Source: Chrysomallon squamiferum (taxonomy: Eukaryota; Mollusca; Gastropoda; Neomphalida; Peltospiridae). Taken from it: a DNA stretch of 64,000 bases. The notes below the pieces were generated by a model that ran no database searches, was not told where the DNA came from, and saw only the letters and a list, made by a program, of their open reading frames with translations. The DNA lies in the NCBI GenBank assembly GCA_012295275.1, contig CM022669.1:2037140-2101139 (forward strand), in the 5' to 3' direction. Made by a program: the position numbers and the translations under genes. Shown here piece by piece: positions 25,257-50,011 of the stretch; within the stretch, counting starts at the first letter, position 1; every line of letters starts with the position of its first letter.

Positions 25257-27212
25257 ATTATTATTATTATTATTAAAGACAAATGTAACACAAAATGAAC
25301 AATAATAAGGATGAAATAAAGATGATGATGATGGTGATGATGATGATGATGACCATGACAGTAACAACAGCAAATATTAAAATAAGATTTCACTAACTGA
25401 CTGGTATGGTCTGTCCTGTAACTTTGTCTGCCCACCCAGCGTAGTAGCGGAGGGTGCTGCTGCTCTGTGCATCTATGAAGAAAGCAGAAGCAAAGGACTT
25501 GCCATTGTTGAGACATTCCAGACTCTGAGGACAAAAAGTGAAATATGCCTGGATACAAATACTTTACAAATGACATTACGGAGACATTCCAAACTGTCAA
25601 CACAAAAATGTTACACAAATTAACAGTCAAAATTAAAATAAATAATAATAATTGTTATAATGTTTTTATTCACTTGTGCAGGTTGGTATACATATTTGAT
25701 AAGGTTCGTGACACTATTTCTCAGTGGAAGCAATGATTAACACTGTAAAGTGAAATGTTTATAAAACTAATTATTACGGCTATGTAACCACAGTCTCTTT
25801 CTAGCAGGTCTGCCAGTTTGTTCAACAGCTGACCTCTCTCACTGGCATCCATTATCTGCCATGCTGAGCCAACATCTAATGCCTTTTTCGCAGCATCTAC
25901 AGCTTTGTCAACATCGGACTGAAATTATTAATAAACATTTAATATAATTTTGTAAATCTATCCATTCATATTCAGATGCAGCTGAACTTTGTAAGCTACT
26001 TGATTTCATGTTATTTGATAAATCTGTTAGAAAGTGCTGGAATGGAATCCTCGTTTGCTGTGGCTTGACGAATGCTTCAGTTTTGTGATGAAGCTTTAAT
26101 CTGAGGCAAAAGTTGTCCTCAGCATCAATCCCCTCTGCTTCTTTCTAACTTTTAAACAACTGTTAACAACTGTGATATAAGTCAGTGGAAAATATAAAAT
26201 ATTTATTTGTGACAGAATGGCATTGTTATAATTATCATCATTATTAGTGTATAATTCCTTTTACTCTTTTTTTTTAAATAATTTATTTATTTATTTATTT
26301 ATTTATTATTTTATATATTTATTATAGTTTAAATTTTAAATAATGGTTTGAATGTTTTTACCTTATCACCTTCTTGGATGTCTGCTATCTTTTCTCCGTT
26401 TGCTGGATTCACTGCTGGAAATGTTTTACCACTAACAGAATTTACAAATTCATTGTTGATAAATAGCTAAAAAAAAAAAAATGTGTCTTGAAATGACTAT
26501 AAACATAACTCATAAATTAAAACATGTTTTTTAGCTAGATTTATTAATTACTAGAATCCCATTAATACACACTGATAACTGAGTAACAAAACCCTTTGTT
26601 TATGGTTTCTGCTGTTTGTTGAGGAAAGTTATAAACTATCACACAAACAGAACTGCTATTCCAACTGATTCTGGAAACATGTGCACAATGTTAGACTCAG
26701 TAATAATAAATATTTTATAATATATCAGACAGGCAGTATTTGTTTTTGGTTATCACAAAAATTAGTTATCTGTGATGGAAGCTAATTAATTACCAAATGG
26801 TGAAATGTTTACAACACGGTAAATACGATATGATACAAAAAACAAGTTAAACAAATCTAGAACTGAGTAAAAACTATACTATTATGGGATAATGGATAAA
26901 CTAGAAACTAAAAAAAACTGGGGAAAAGTGCCTCCCTGCGTGTCCCACTACTATTTACATCAGTGTTCAGTCCACTGACAAAACAGCCAGTTACTAATTT
27001 GGATTAAAACACAGGTCATATCAGACTGAATCGCCTGTTTTCTCTTTATAACCCAGATTTGAACACACTGTATCTTTAACAGTGTTCCATTTTGTTTTGT
27101 TTTTCTGAAACTATCAACATATTCTCTCTTGTACCAAGAATGAAAATCTTACCTGTGTGAATTTTATTGCAGGATTTCGTTCAGGTTCTACAGGTGGAAG
27201 TGGAAATGCCAT
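20605..27212 (-). CDS. ALDH1: aldehyde dehydrogenase, ALDH1 class
   Basis: Fourteen minus-strand exons: 27212-27153, 26466-26362, 25918-25778, 25524-25398, 25151-25090, 24850-24722, 24602-24489, 24030-23928, 23239-23055, 22284-22120, 21851-21694, 21438-21364, 20999-20960, 20631-20605. They give 496 aa, the usual cytosolic ALDH1 length, with no mitochondrial leader. The enzyme oxidises aldehydes to acids with NAD(P)+; retinal is one possible substrate. The oxyanion Asn is N167 (WNFP), the cofactor loop is G243-STEV-G248, the general base is E266 (LELGG), and the nucleophile is C300 in [12 protein letters not shown]. The usual Cys before the nucleophile is Val. The C-terminus shows [12 protein letters not shown], then HEYTEVKT, then VYIKCPVK. 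The start ATG ([14 protein letters not shown]) is the only plausible one. The substrate is not determined by sequence. Introns hold ACT, AAC/AAT and ATT repeats. The gene is likely functional. Confidence 0.96.
22622..22978. repeat. (ACT)n-rich degenerate trinucleotide tract
   Basis: Over 300 bp of ACT, ATT, AACT and finally CCA units, within the ALDH intron between exons 9 and 10. A second AAC/AAT tract (about 22283-22435) starts immediately upstream, in transcript terms, of exon 10, and a mixed ACT/GCT tract lies at about 21126-21330. Confidence 0.9.
25215..25276. repeat. (TTA)n microsatellite
   Basis: An ATT trinucleotide tract in the ALDH intron between exons 4 and 5, followed by GAT repeats at about 25320-25355. 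Confidence 0.93.
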
Positions 27213-28053
27213 TATTATGACAAACCTTGCAGCAAAAACAGATTATGCCCGATCTAGTAGCATGCATTTACTGCAAGCGCAATCAATATCTGCGAGTAAC
27301 GTATTTTCTTCTGGAATACGACATCTCTCCAGCATTAGTCTTGATCTGACAGGCCTGTTTAGTCAATTAAACGATGTTGCGCAGAAAAACAAAATGTTCC
27401 CGTGGCGATCAGAGTACGAAGGTCATGTAATTAATACTTCGGGTTCTGTCATGTTCTATCACTGTCGCCAGTCATTAAACTAACTAATCTAATTTACTCA
27501 TAACACTGTTATTCTTTTCTCTTTCAGTGTTTTCTTCTTCTTCTTTTGTCACCATTAAAGAAAGAAAATGACTTCGCAATTAAAGTCGCAATTTAAAAAA
27601 ATACAAAAAAAAAACCACAACATTGTTTTGTTTTTATTTTAGAAATGTAATTACATATATTTATTTGATTCGTTGTTTAAATTTTTGGTTGGGATATTAT
27701 TCATTATTACGGTTCAGTTTTCGATTTAGCCCAGACTAGATTTCATGTGGACTGAAGAATTATAAAGAAACTATATAAACAAATAACTAATAATAAAAAG
27801 AAAGAAAAAACAAACAATACATAACAACTAACGAAGAGTAAATATTGTTTAGATATTCAACGCTGAGACAGCACATTATTTTTGACTTGATTCTTTATCG
27901 ATCTGAATTTTCCCCATCGCCAGTCTCCATGGAGATTCGCTATCAATGAATAAAGATCCTTTTCAAATTGCTGGAATGGTGGAAGGATTTACGATTTGTG
28001 ACACGGAATTAAATAACTTGATATTTTTATTATGTATATATGCATATTGGTGA

Positions 28054-28120
<67 letters not shown>

Positions 28121-28599
28121 ATATAAATTATTTCTGTTATTTAAAAATAACTAATCATAATGAATATTTTGTCAGTAAATGTTGAATGGAACTGTTTGTT
28201 ATCAGAATACATTGATCTGAAACCAGAACAAAAATCTTGATCTGTTATGTCAGCTTGCTCTATTTAAACACGCGCTCTAAGTAGACTGTACACGTCTGAT
28301 CGATATGTGACTATTATGACTTTCAGTTAAACCCTCAGTCTAAGAAATATACATTCACACACCTACTTACACGCACAATTTATATATTACACATACTCAG
28401 CTCTCTCTCTAAATACACAATGACATCCTGTGACATACGGACGAGTACATACAAGTACGCTATGTCATTGTTATAAAGTTTGGTTCTTCATAATTAACAA
28501 AGAGCACGCCAGATCGTGATTTCCATTCATGACTTAATGAAATACAAACTTAATAGTTTGACACGTAAACAAAAGAGATTCATATGAACATACAAACAA

Positions 28600-28682
<83 letters not shown>

Positions 28683-28712
28683 AACACAAACACACACAAA
28701 CACAAACACATA

Positions 28713-28773
<61 letters not shown>
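28600..28773. repeat. (CA)n-(GA)n compound microsatellite
   Basis: About 80 bp of CA repeat, then interrupted CACAAA units, then about 55 bp of GA repeat. Confidence 0.95.
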
Positions 28774-28776
<3 letters not shown>

Positions 28777-29174
28777 AAAATTTAATAAAGATAAAAAAGA
28801 TAAATATTAATAAAATAAAGAAAACAACAACACAACATCCCACACCCGAAAACTCCCCTAAAAGTAGAGGAAAAACGACAGAGAAAACGAAATGAGATGA
28901 GTTTACGATCACTCAGTCTTTTACATACTTTTGCAAATCTGAAATAATTATGAACAAATTTCTAGTGCCTGTATTTCAGTAATAATATTACTATAAAAAA
29001 TGGATTTTATTTGCTTATATAATCAGTGAGGTATTATAATTATGTAATATCAGGAACATCATTACAATATCTAAAACTGGAACTCAGATTTTATATATAA
29101 CAGAAATTTTAGATCTCATTTTTATTCCGAAATCCCGGAAAAACTAGAATTAATACTATATCGGTTATTTATTT

Positions 29175-29229
<55 letters not shown>

Positions 29230-31420
29230 TGATGATGATAATAATGATAATGATGATGATGATAATAATAACAATAATACACTTTCTTATTAACGTAATT
29301 TTTCAAACATGAACTTCATCCTTGAATAACGACAGTATCTGAGAACATACGAATAAAACATGCATTGGCTTTGCATTCGAGAACCTCTTAGTAAGAGTGT
29401 TTGGGCTGTGAGCTGGGTATAAGCGGCAGTGTCTGACTATGGTCAAAGAGCCTTTCAATCAAACTGCTCATCATTTAACTATTATAACAGCAAAGTCTGT
29501 TAGAGTGCAGTTATAATCACTGGTTAAATACAGACATTATCTTAATAGTATCAAATAACGGCTACCTCTTTATCAGTTTTCCTATTTTAATTATTTAGTC
29601 TAAAATTAAAATAATTAATTGTAATATTTGCAATTATTGCGTATAATTAAAGCATTGTATATTTCAGCCTATACAGTAACATAAGTATCGGATAATTACA
29701 TGCATGTCTATATACCAAAACAGACAGTTAAAGAGACGGATGGATAAACAGATAGATCGATAGGTAGGTGAGTAGATACTCAGATAGATATTATATTACA
29801 AACACATAGTAAACATCTGTGTCTATGGTTACAGGATAACAGCAATAAACAAACATACAAATAATAAATTAAAAATAAAAATTATGCATAATACTTATCT
29901 ATCTTATAAAATATGAAAATCACATTGACTGACTTTTTTTATTCACACTTCAGTGTAATTTAGTCATCTCTGTTTTGCTCAGTATAGATGCTTAAGTACA
30001 CTATATCGGGACAATGCATGATGTCACTGAACAAACTTTAGTTTATTTGTGTCTGCTGTTGACAAAGATATCTTACAAACAGCGCTGACTTCGTAGCACG
30101 ATTTATAGATTCTTCAAAGTCTGCCTGACCATAATATTTATCGGTTGTCAATGGTGATTTGATTTATTATTCTCCAAGTTGCAACTTGAGAATTAGTGGG
30201 TTTGATTTTTCATACATAAAAATATGTATGTTTTACATATATAAACAGAAACAGCAGAAAATAATTAGACATAAAAAACACACAGTCACACAAGTGCATC
30301 ACAAAACCAGTCAGTTTAATCGACTTCACAGCATTCAAACTTCGCATTTTTATTTTTTGTTTTTGTATTATTATTTCTTTTTCGCCAATATAGCTGTTAT
30401 ATTATTAAAACAAAATATTATAACAATTTTTTAATTACCAGTATTACATTTTACTCAAATTTATTTTAACTGAAACATTCGGGATTTAAAAAAATAAAAT
30501 AAAAAGTTCACACTATTCGTAAAACATGTTTTATAATTAAATATTTTACCCGAGATAGGAAAGTTCACAGCAAAGATTTTGATAAACCAGTCACGGTATA
30601 CTGGTTGGAATAGGAAATTTCGTTAGCATTAAACGATCTTTAAAAGAATTGTCATATAAAGGGAAAAAATACTATGTACGGCCTTTGATACATCAATTTT
30701 CGAGTACTGGTTGGAATGGAAAAAATCTATTAGCATTGTTATATTAACACCTTCCACTAGACATTACAGCTTATACTAACAGAGAACATGGCCGAAATAA
30801 TTTGTTTAGAGCTTTAAGTTTGCCATCTGTAATAGCATTAAACTTCAGTCTGCCACTTTCACTGTCTCTGAATGAGTATTCATTTAGTGTGTTTTCGCAT
30901 ATTTTCCATTCTTAAGACTCTGCTAAAGAACATAACACTAAGAAATATGGTAACAGTTTGGAAGAATGAATAAGTCTTACTTTTACTTTGTATAAAACAA
31001 TGCAACTTTATGGATGTTAAAAAACCCAACAACCCCCCCACCCCCCCAAAAAAAGAAGAAAAAAAAAGAGTAGAAAACCAAAAACAAATCTGGTAATTAA
31101 GATAATCTTAAATTTACATATACCGACCCCCCCCAAAAAAAAAAAAATTAAACAATCCCAAAAGAACCGAAACAAATATAGTTATTACTGTGCATTAGAT
31201 ATATTTCTAAGTTTGTATCTGGATTTTATAGTCCGTTGAATTTATGTTTCTGGTAATGGAGGTATAATTTTAAGAGTTGAGTTATTTGCAAAATGTGTAG
31301 GATTAAATTCTTAACGTCATGATTAAACGTTGTTATGGTAACAATGTTTCCGTTCACTTACTGTCTCTCCTAGATTTAGCGATAAATTTTGTTTCTTATT
31401 GATAAATATCCTGACAATAT

Positions 31421-31426
<6 letters not shown>

Positions 31427-31508
<82 letters not shown>
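31427..31508. repeat. (CT)n microsatellite
   Basis: About 82 bp of pure CT repeat. Confidence 0.95.
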
Positions 31509-31509
<1 letters not shown>

Positions 31510-32509
31510 ATGTTAGTTGTTATACGTTTTATATACAGCAGTTGAAATAATGTTTTATCCTAACAATCACAGGCAGCATGTTTAAGAATATCCTGATTCG
31601 CCCCTAATCATGTCTGTATTTTTACATAACACAGAGATCATCCCTTTAAGGTAGGGAACATGACAACTCAGTGCACGATTTCAGCCAAACACGTGTACTT
31701 TTATTATCCATAAACATTAAATATTCATTCTGGTTTTCACTGTACTTCAAGGGTTGTGTAACGAATGTATTAGAGTACTAAACTGTTAATATGGTTTTAT
31801 TATTAATAAATATAGATTCTTTTATCTGTGAAGTGTGACCACAATGTGGGAAATAATTATCTACAGCACTGGGAAACATCAATTAAGTATGTCTTTATCG
31901 AACGAAATTATGACGTCAGCAGTTACTCGATAACCGTTCCTTTTTTTTCTTTTTTCTTTTAATTATATCGATTTTATTACATTTTTATGGCTTCTGAATA
32001 CTTGAATAAGATGAGAGAGAACACGCGAGCTCCAGGCAGCTCTGAAGCCAGACACTGACGTTGTCAGGCTTACTCAACCAATATTTCTTAACATACGTAC
32101 AAATGTATATTAGTATTTTTAATTTATCAAAGGGTGTTACAAATATATGGGAAATAATGTTTGCTATAAATATGCTATAAATCGCCGCTAATTAGCGTTG
32201 GCATAGTGACATGATGTAAGTTATAAATACGCGCTAATTATTGGGATGCAAAATGTAAACGCTATGCAAACGCCAGATGAACTGAATGCTGTGAAAAGAA
32301 TGTTATTATTTGATATTTATTAAATTACTTTGACAAATAATAATATTACCTCAATACTCGCTACTTCATACTGTTTTCTGTTGGTCATTCGGTATCAGAT
32401 GTAATTTTTATGTTATGTTAAATAATAGTTTATTATTTATATTATACACACACAATACAGACGTGAGACAATTAGTGCTGTTGTTAGCTGAAGATGTCCA
32501 AAATGCCAC

Positions 32510-32514
<5 letters not shown>

Positions 32515-32595
<81 letters not shown>
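32515..32595. repeat. (CT)n microsatellite
   Basis: About 80 bp of pure CT repeat. The Leu-Ser and Arg-Glu open frames on either strand are artefacts. Confidence 0.95.
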
Positions 32596-32598
<3 letters not shown>

Positions 32599-33937
32599 TA
32601 AACAAATTGTTAACGGACTTATATGTTAGTACATATGTTTGTAAGATTTATAAACATAATGTTTCTTTCAAATCATAAGAGATTGATAATATATATATAT
32701 ATATATATATGTATATGTATGGCATCACAAGATCGCGAACCAGTCACTATTTACAGCGAAATGTATTTGAAAAAAAATGATTGTGGAAATGAAATTATAA
32801 TCTAATCACATTTTTAAACAAGCAAAACAACAGAAAAAACCATGAGTGTTGAGGAACCCAGTTTAAAAATGAAAGAAATTCGTTTCATGCAAGGATGAAA
32901 CGGGATATCGGGGGAAAAAATCTTTAGAGAGAAAAAAAAAATCAATTAAATACGTGACCTCAAAGAGGAAATTACACATTGATTTTTATTTTCGATGTTA
33001 TTCTTTGACAGGAAAACAACAGTAACAAAATGAAAAACAGTAATTAGTAGATTTATAAAATTCTGATGTATCACTATAACTATAAGAACATTTTTTTAAT
33101 TATTTTTGAAATTAGTTATCTTATTTTTAATTATTTACTGTGTTCTTCTTTTATAAAAAAAATAATGTCAGTTATTATCATTATTATTGTTGTTGTTGTT
33201 GTTTGCTGTTGTTGTTGTTGCTGCAGTTAATCTAAATGAAAACGTTAATGAGTTCGATATAAAAGAATAAACTTGTAAAGAGCACCTATCATCCATTATT
33301 CCAATTTAATCAATAGCGCTTTAAAATAAATTAATAAATAATAATAACAACAATGATAATAAATGGAATACAATATATAAATTTATAAACAACAATAATA
33401 ACAGCATAATAAATATATTTTATGTGACATATTTTGACAGTAAACGTTAATGCGAAAACAGCTGAACTTGTCTATGTTCGTTCATTTGGTCATTATAGCA
33501 TCTCCTTCTATCTAATTGTCTTTCTGAAACCGACAAGCAGACAAGTTTTGTTTTCTGAGCGGCCTCTATGGATGTGTATTTTTATCGGATAATGTTTAAA
33601 GCTACTTTTCTGCTTAGCCTAACCGTACTGAACGTAGTCAGGGCGTGCAATACAAACATGACCCAGCGTGCTTGACAACGTTCCGCAAGCGGACGACATC
33701 GAACAAAAGGACAGTGATGCGACGACACATTGTGGCTTCAACATCGAACTAACGGTGTTAGTAATTCGAGTTTGTTCTGCCAGCGGTGCCAGAGTGTCTG
33801 AGTTTGGACTATGGGTCAGTTTAAAGAAGCGTAAAGATTTCAGAATCGGTCAACTGTTATTAGGCATAAAGTAAGAGAGAGAACTCTCGTTAAGACTATA
33901 ATTTTCATTGTGATCAGTCAAGTCTATTAACGGGAAT

Positions 33938-44709
<10,772 letters not shown>

Positions 44710-44977
44710 GCCAGCTAAAATAGAGCAGCCACAACGACGACCTAAAGAAGAATACACCCCTAGGACTGAGAAATTCGAGGGAGAGTCCACCACCAAAGCA
44801 GAATTTGTAGGTCACAGAGCCCCAAAAGCCTCTAGTTTCAAGCCGTTTCCGAAAGTGACAGCCAACTACGGACAACTGGCTGGTGAACCCGCGGATGACA
44901 GTGAATATCTCAACAAAGGTCGATCTACTTGGAGTCAACCACTGAACACTAACTATGCCATAGAAGCTACAGCATGA

Positions 44978-45570
44978 GGTGAATATAAACTCTAAGAATA
45001 TTATAAAAGTGCCTATGCTTTCGTTTCGAGTGCAGAAAAGTGTAATATTTTTTATAAATATCGCACGTCGATGCACATAACTGTTGTCATAGACACAAAT
45101 ATAATATATACACAAATAACATAATCAGTGCTTTGTGTGAATTAAAAAAGTGCTTTAGTCCCAAAAATGTTACTAAAATTTTCTTCTTATTATTATATTA
45201 GTATTAGTATTATATAAACTAATTATGCTGTAAAATAAATAAGCATACGTAAGCTAAATTTATTACATACCTCTTAATTAATCAGAAACAATGAGAAAAT
45301 AAGCACGTTCCTTTAGAGGTGGCGAGAAGACAAATCACCTCGCTTGTGAGTATGTAATGACAATAACATAAATATATACCACTTGACTTAAACCTCTCTG
45401 TGACAAATACATAAAGACAATGTTGGGAATCAGCTGATGGATTTTTATTTGATACTATGTCATACGTCATTAGAATATATATATTTCACATAGTAAATAA
45501 TTCTGATATGAATTGAAATATGGAGATATAAACTGATAGGCGATAATTTATATAATAATTATAAATGAAT

Positions 45571-45607
<37 letters not shown>

Positions 45608-47579
45608 AAAAATAAGAAAAACTTCATACATTACGTATTCTATAAGTAAATTATTTTATCAAATTTATAAATAATCTATTAAATATTGTGAAAAAGCCTT
45701 TTAAATTAATTTACCACATTTACAAAATATATTTACTGTTTATAAACAGTAAGCACCGTTTCCTCTTGATATTTTAAAAGACCTTTGATAATATGTTTGA
45801 AATAATATTGTCTGGTATACTATGACAGAAATGGTGGGGTTTATTAATTGTGTTTTTCTTGTGTTAGTCTCAAATAAAAATTAATTATTAAAATATCACA
45901 TTTCTTTTGTTTTGTATTACAAAATATATACTTTAAAAGCAGTAATTTGAACGTGTAATACCAGTTCCGGATTTTATTATTTAATACGTGTATAATACTC
46001 TGTTCACGTGAACGAATGAAACAATGATGTTTAACCTCTGTATAAATCAGTAAAAGTAGTTTGTGAAACAGAGAAATAGAATGTGGACACGGAGAGCTGA
46101 TGTGAACAGATCTTTGTTCAGAAAATATTATTATATCATTATTATTATCATCGTCATTGTGGACAGCATCATAGCCATCATCATCATCATCAGTTTCTTT
46201 CATTTTCGTTTTCTTTATAAATGATCTCTATTTCAAATATTGTTTAAATGGTTTACACATCATTCGTCTAACTTTTTACTTAACTCTAGTTATTACTAAA
46301 TGTTTGCCTTTTTAAATGAATATACAGGGGGCTAAAATACAGTCATATCTAAATTCAAAGAATTACAATACTGTGTTGTTTATGGTTTCTTTTTTTTTCA
46401 TCATATCCGTTACTGAGATTGCCTTCTAATTAAGATTCAACGAGAAAATTGATAGTTCTTTTAAAACTGGTAGTTATTTTAATTTTGACTGGTTATAACT
46501 TCAAAAGATCGGTCATCTGCATTTATTACTTTATTTGCAACGAATTACTTGTACTGTGAATTCAAATAACAGAAAAAACCCCAGAGATAAATAAATATAA
46601 TGATGTCATACTATTGTCATCATGGTGATAAAAGCAATAAATAGGTAAGTCTATAAGTAAGTAAATAAATAAAATAAAATAAATATAAATAATGGCCAGT
46701 GATAAATAAAACATTAAATACAGCAGCTTTAGAATTAAACTTTAATATTCAAACAACATCACAAAAATAAAAATTGTAAATTAAACAAACAAAAATGGAT
46801 AGAAACATATATTTAACAATAATATTTAACAAATAAAAATATAAAACAAATAAAAAATAAAAAAGTGAATGTTGAAACAACGATTTCGCGACATCAGTGA
46901 TGGATTAGATTTTCAAAATATCACCCATCACTGCAGCTGACCAAATCCAAACCAAGAAAACCAGAAGCTGTTTTTTCTTCTCTAACTGATCGTGGATTCC
47001 AAACAGCACTTTGATTTTTGTTTTATCCCAGTGCTAGAGGTTGTCTTTTTTTGTTCTTGTTGTTGTTTTGGGGATTTCCTTCGACTACTTCGGATTTCAA
47101 AAATGCTTGATGTATTAACGCTAATACATTCTTTTCCCACTAATACTTTTGCTATTGGTAATAACACTTATTGCTCCTGCTCACCATTCATGCCTATGGA
47201 AATGACGATTAGCATTCCTATTTATTAAATGACGCTTACATCCGCATTTAGGAAAAACTGTGATTATTAACGTTTGCGCAAATTGGCTACCATTCACGTT
47301 TATGAAAATCAAACCATTAATGCATAGCAAAATCACTTTTGTAATAAATATTTTTTATATATATATATTCCCGTTAGTATTTGTGAAAATCACAATTGCC
47401 TTTTGGGTTTCTGAAAATCACGGTTACCATTCACAAATTTAAGAACCCTGATTAACCTTTCCTGTTTATATAAAAATCACGTTTATGAAAATCTCGATAA
47501 CAATTTACCACTGTGAAAAACAATTACTGTTTGTGTTTATGAAAATCATGGTTGCAGTTAACATTATTGTAACTTATGT
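44978..47579. other. convergent intergenic region between SAXO-A and SAXO-B
   Basis: No gene is seen. It holds a possible SAXO-A poly(A) signal near 45234, an ATT tract at about 45570-45606, and a degenerate tandem repeat at about 47170-47560 next to the SAXO-B stop. A minus-strand AATAAA (TTTATT at 47221) may end SAXO-B. Confidence 0.65.
47170..47560. repeat. degenerate tandem repeat of about 30 bp
   Basis: Variants of TTTATGAAAATCACGGTTAC recur at least six times at intervals of roughly 30 bp. The array lies directly beyond the SAXO-B stop codon, so it is probably in its 3'UTR. Confidence 0.6.
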
Positions 47580-48509
47580 TTAATATTCGTATACACAAAA
47601 ATCACGTTTTGTAGTGGTAGTATAGTTGGTTGACGGCTTTTTGCATAAAGGACAACTCCCAGGCTTGTATGGCTTTGTTCTGTGAACGCAAAGAGGAAGG
47701 AACGAATCATTAAATGTTGTTGTAAAGCTCATTGCTTGTTTTTGCTCCTCACAGGGCTTGGGTTCTTCATGACATTTGTCCTTATCTGCAGATGAACATA
47801 CACAATATGTTTTCTGATATCGTCGGACAACATTTCCATCTATATTCTCTTCTGACTTACATTTCTCAGACTTTGTGGGTGCGCGCTCCATAAAGGAGAG
47901 AGTAAAGTTGGAAACAGGTTTCTTTACCGGCTCCCGCAGGCCTACTCCATCGTGCCAGCGGTAATTAATCTGATGCATGGTTTGGTAATTCACTTCTCCC
48001 TCCGGTTTTTTGTATTTTTCGGGCTCTCTGCAAACATGTGGTTCTAATTTATGTTTTGGGAAATCACTCCTAAAAGTTGTCGTTCCAACAAATGGTTCTT
48101 TTTCTCCAAGAGGTTCTTCCTTCTTTGGTTTAAACTGGGATCTGCATCTCGCACAAAACGCTGGGAATGAATCTGCGAATGTAGTCATGGTTTCCATTTT
48201 AATTTTTGGAGGTGTGTATTCGGCTTTCGGTTTCTTCCTTCTCTGTTCTAGCTGATACGGCTGGTACATTTCACGGTACACTGTCATATCATCAAGGGGA
48301 ACATCCAACTTGACGTACTTCTCCACCGGTTTGAATGATTTAGCCCTGTCTCCCACAGGAAGATGCACTGTATTCCCATAAGCACACTTCGCTGTCGACA
48401 TGCCTTTAAAAGGAATCTCTGGCGGACAATATTCTTCTTTTTCTTTATACACTTTTTCGGGTAAATCCCATTTAGCATAATGATCTGTTAGAAATAATAA
48501 TGACAGATA

Positions 48510-48556
<47 letters not shown>

Positions 48557-49968
48557 ATACATACATACATACATACATACAGTATATGACGGGTTTGTAA
48601 AGTCTTATTTGTTCTTTGTCCTCCTGCGTCAGTGCATTCCTGAATATTGTCTATGTGCAAACGTACGTACCTTGACTTACGAGTGTAATTCGTCCGGTGA
48701 CCGAGCTCGTAAAACAGCTTGCTCGTTTATTAAATCAATTTTCCCAAATGAAATTAATTGAAAAACCATTAATCCGTTCCAGCATTCAAAAAAAACCCCA
48801 CCCCACTTTTTTTATAACGTGTTTTTAAATAAGATAACTGTTTTTATAAATGACAAATATTACATAAAACAAAATAAAAAAGAATGTAAAGAAATAAATT
48901 CGTTTTGTAAAGTCTGTTTATCTTGGAGATCAGGCAACTTGGCCTAACTGAAAATGCTGGCGGAGATGGAGGAGACTGGACGAGTTTGTTTGGAATATAT
49001 CGTAGAAGTCGACTATATGCACACCTCGTTCATGTCTTTCTATGATTTCATACTTTAATTCAGTCATCCGCTTCTTCTTCTCAGCACTATCCTTTGTACT
49101 CACTTTCTTAGGGTCCATGGTCAGAAAAAAGAAATTTGGCAAAATACTGCAGAAAACGCGAGCACAATATATGCTACTGCGGCGAGGTAACCACGTGAAG
49201 CAAACGAGTGAGACGTGGGATCTTGGGCGGATGTTGTATTGTTAGTTGTGCCAACTAGCGGCGGCGTATCTCGGATTTTGGCTCGCAACTCAAAGCAACT
49301 CAGTAAACTCGTAAGTTGGTGCACTCGTGAGTGAAGATACTACTGATATATATATATGAAATTAAGGAATAAAAGTCTCTGTTAGAATTATTTATCGGTG
49401 TGTGCGTCCGTGCGTACATTACCTTTATAAGTAGATTTTCCTACAAACGGAATTCTTGGCATTTTCAGCATTTGCATGTCTTCTGGAAGTTTCTCTGAAA
49501 TGAACAGGATAGAAAGGACCAGATATATTCTGAAATATATTATATATCTGTGAATACGGTGTTATTCTTTTGAAATAATTAGTTACAACTTGAAACCAGT
49601 TTAATTTCATTAAATTTCACCAGCTCTGCGTAACCGATCTGGTGAGTATTACAAGTCCAACAACGAATTTTTGGAATTTAATGGATTCTGAATATGAATT
49701 TTATTTATTTATTTGTTTGTTTGTTTGTTTTGTTACCTTTAGAAATATCTTTCGCAGGAACTTCTGGTATACACAGTAGTTCCCTCTTATGATGAAGTTT
49801 CTCTGAAATATAAAACATACAGAATAATCATATCTGTATTAAAGTTAGTTCACGATTCGCACATCATCTGTAATTATTTGTTATTAGTGTTTTAAATACA
49901 TTAGGCCATTTTGTTTCATGGGTACTAAAACTGTTACAAATTTTAAAGTGTATGTTTGTGTTTATACA

Positions 49969-50011
<43 letters not shown>

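Larger units (their letters stand above)
27213..33937. other. divergent intergenic region between ALDH1 and SAXO-A
   Basis: This 6.7 kb stretch separates the start codons of two divergently transcribed genes. It holds (GA)n at 28057-28118, a (CA)n-(GA)n compound at about 28600-28773, AAT/GAT at about 29178-29275, (CT)n at about 31427-31508 and (CT)n at about 32515-32595. A 33-bp imperfect direct repeat sits near 30598 and 30706. A TGACGTCA lies at 31911-31918. The last 370 bp (about 33560-33937) are more balanced in base composition and repeat-free, fitting a promoter and 5'UTR for SAXO-A. No further coding region was recognised. Confidence 0.6.

Noticed and set aside
27157-27483. 108-codon plus-strand open frame over the ALDH start
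   Set aside because: It is antisense to the first ALDH exon, has no recognisable content and is fully explained by the minus-strand gene.
33560-33874. 68-codon open frame upstream of SAXO-A
   Set aside because: It lies just before the SAXO-A start in non-repetitive sequence and is better explained as promoter/5'UTR. No homology was recognised.
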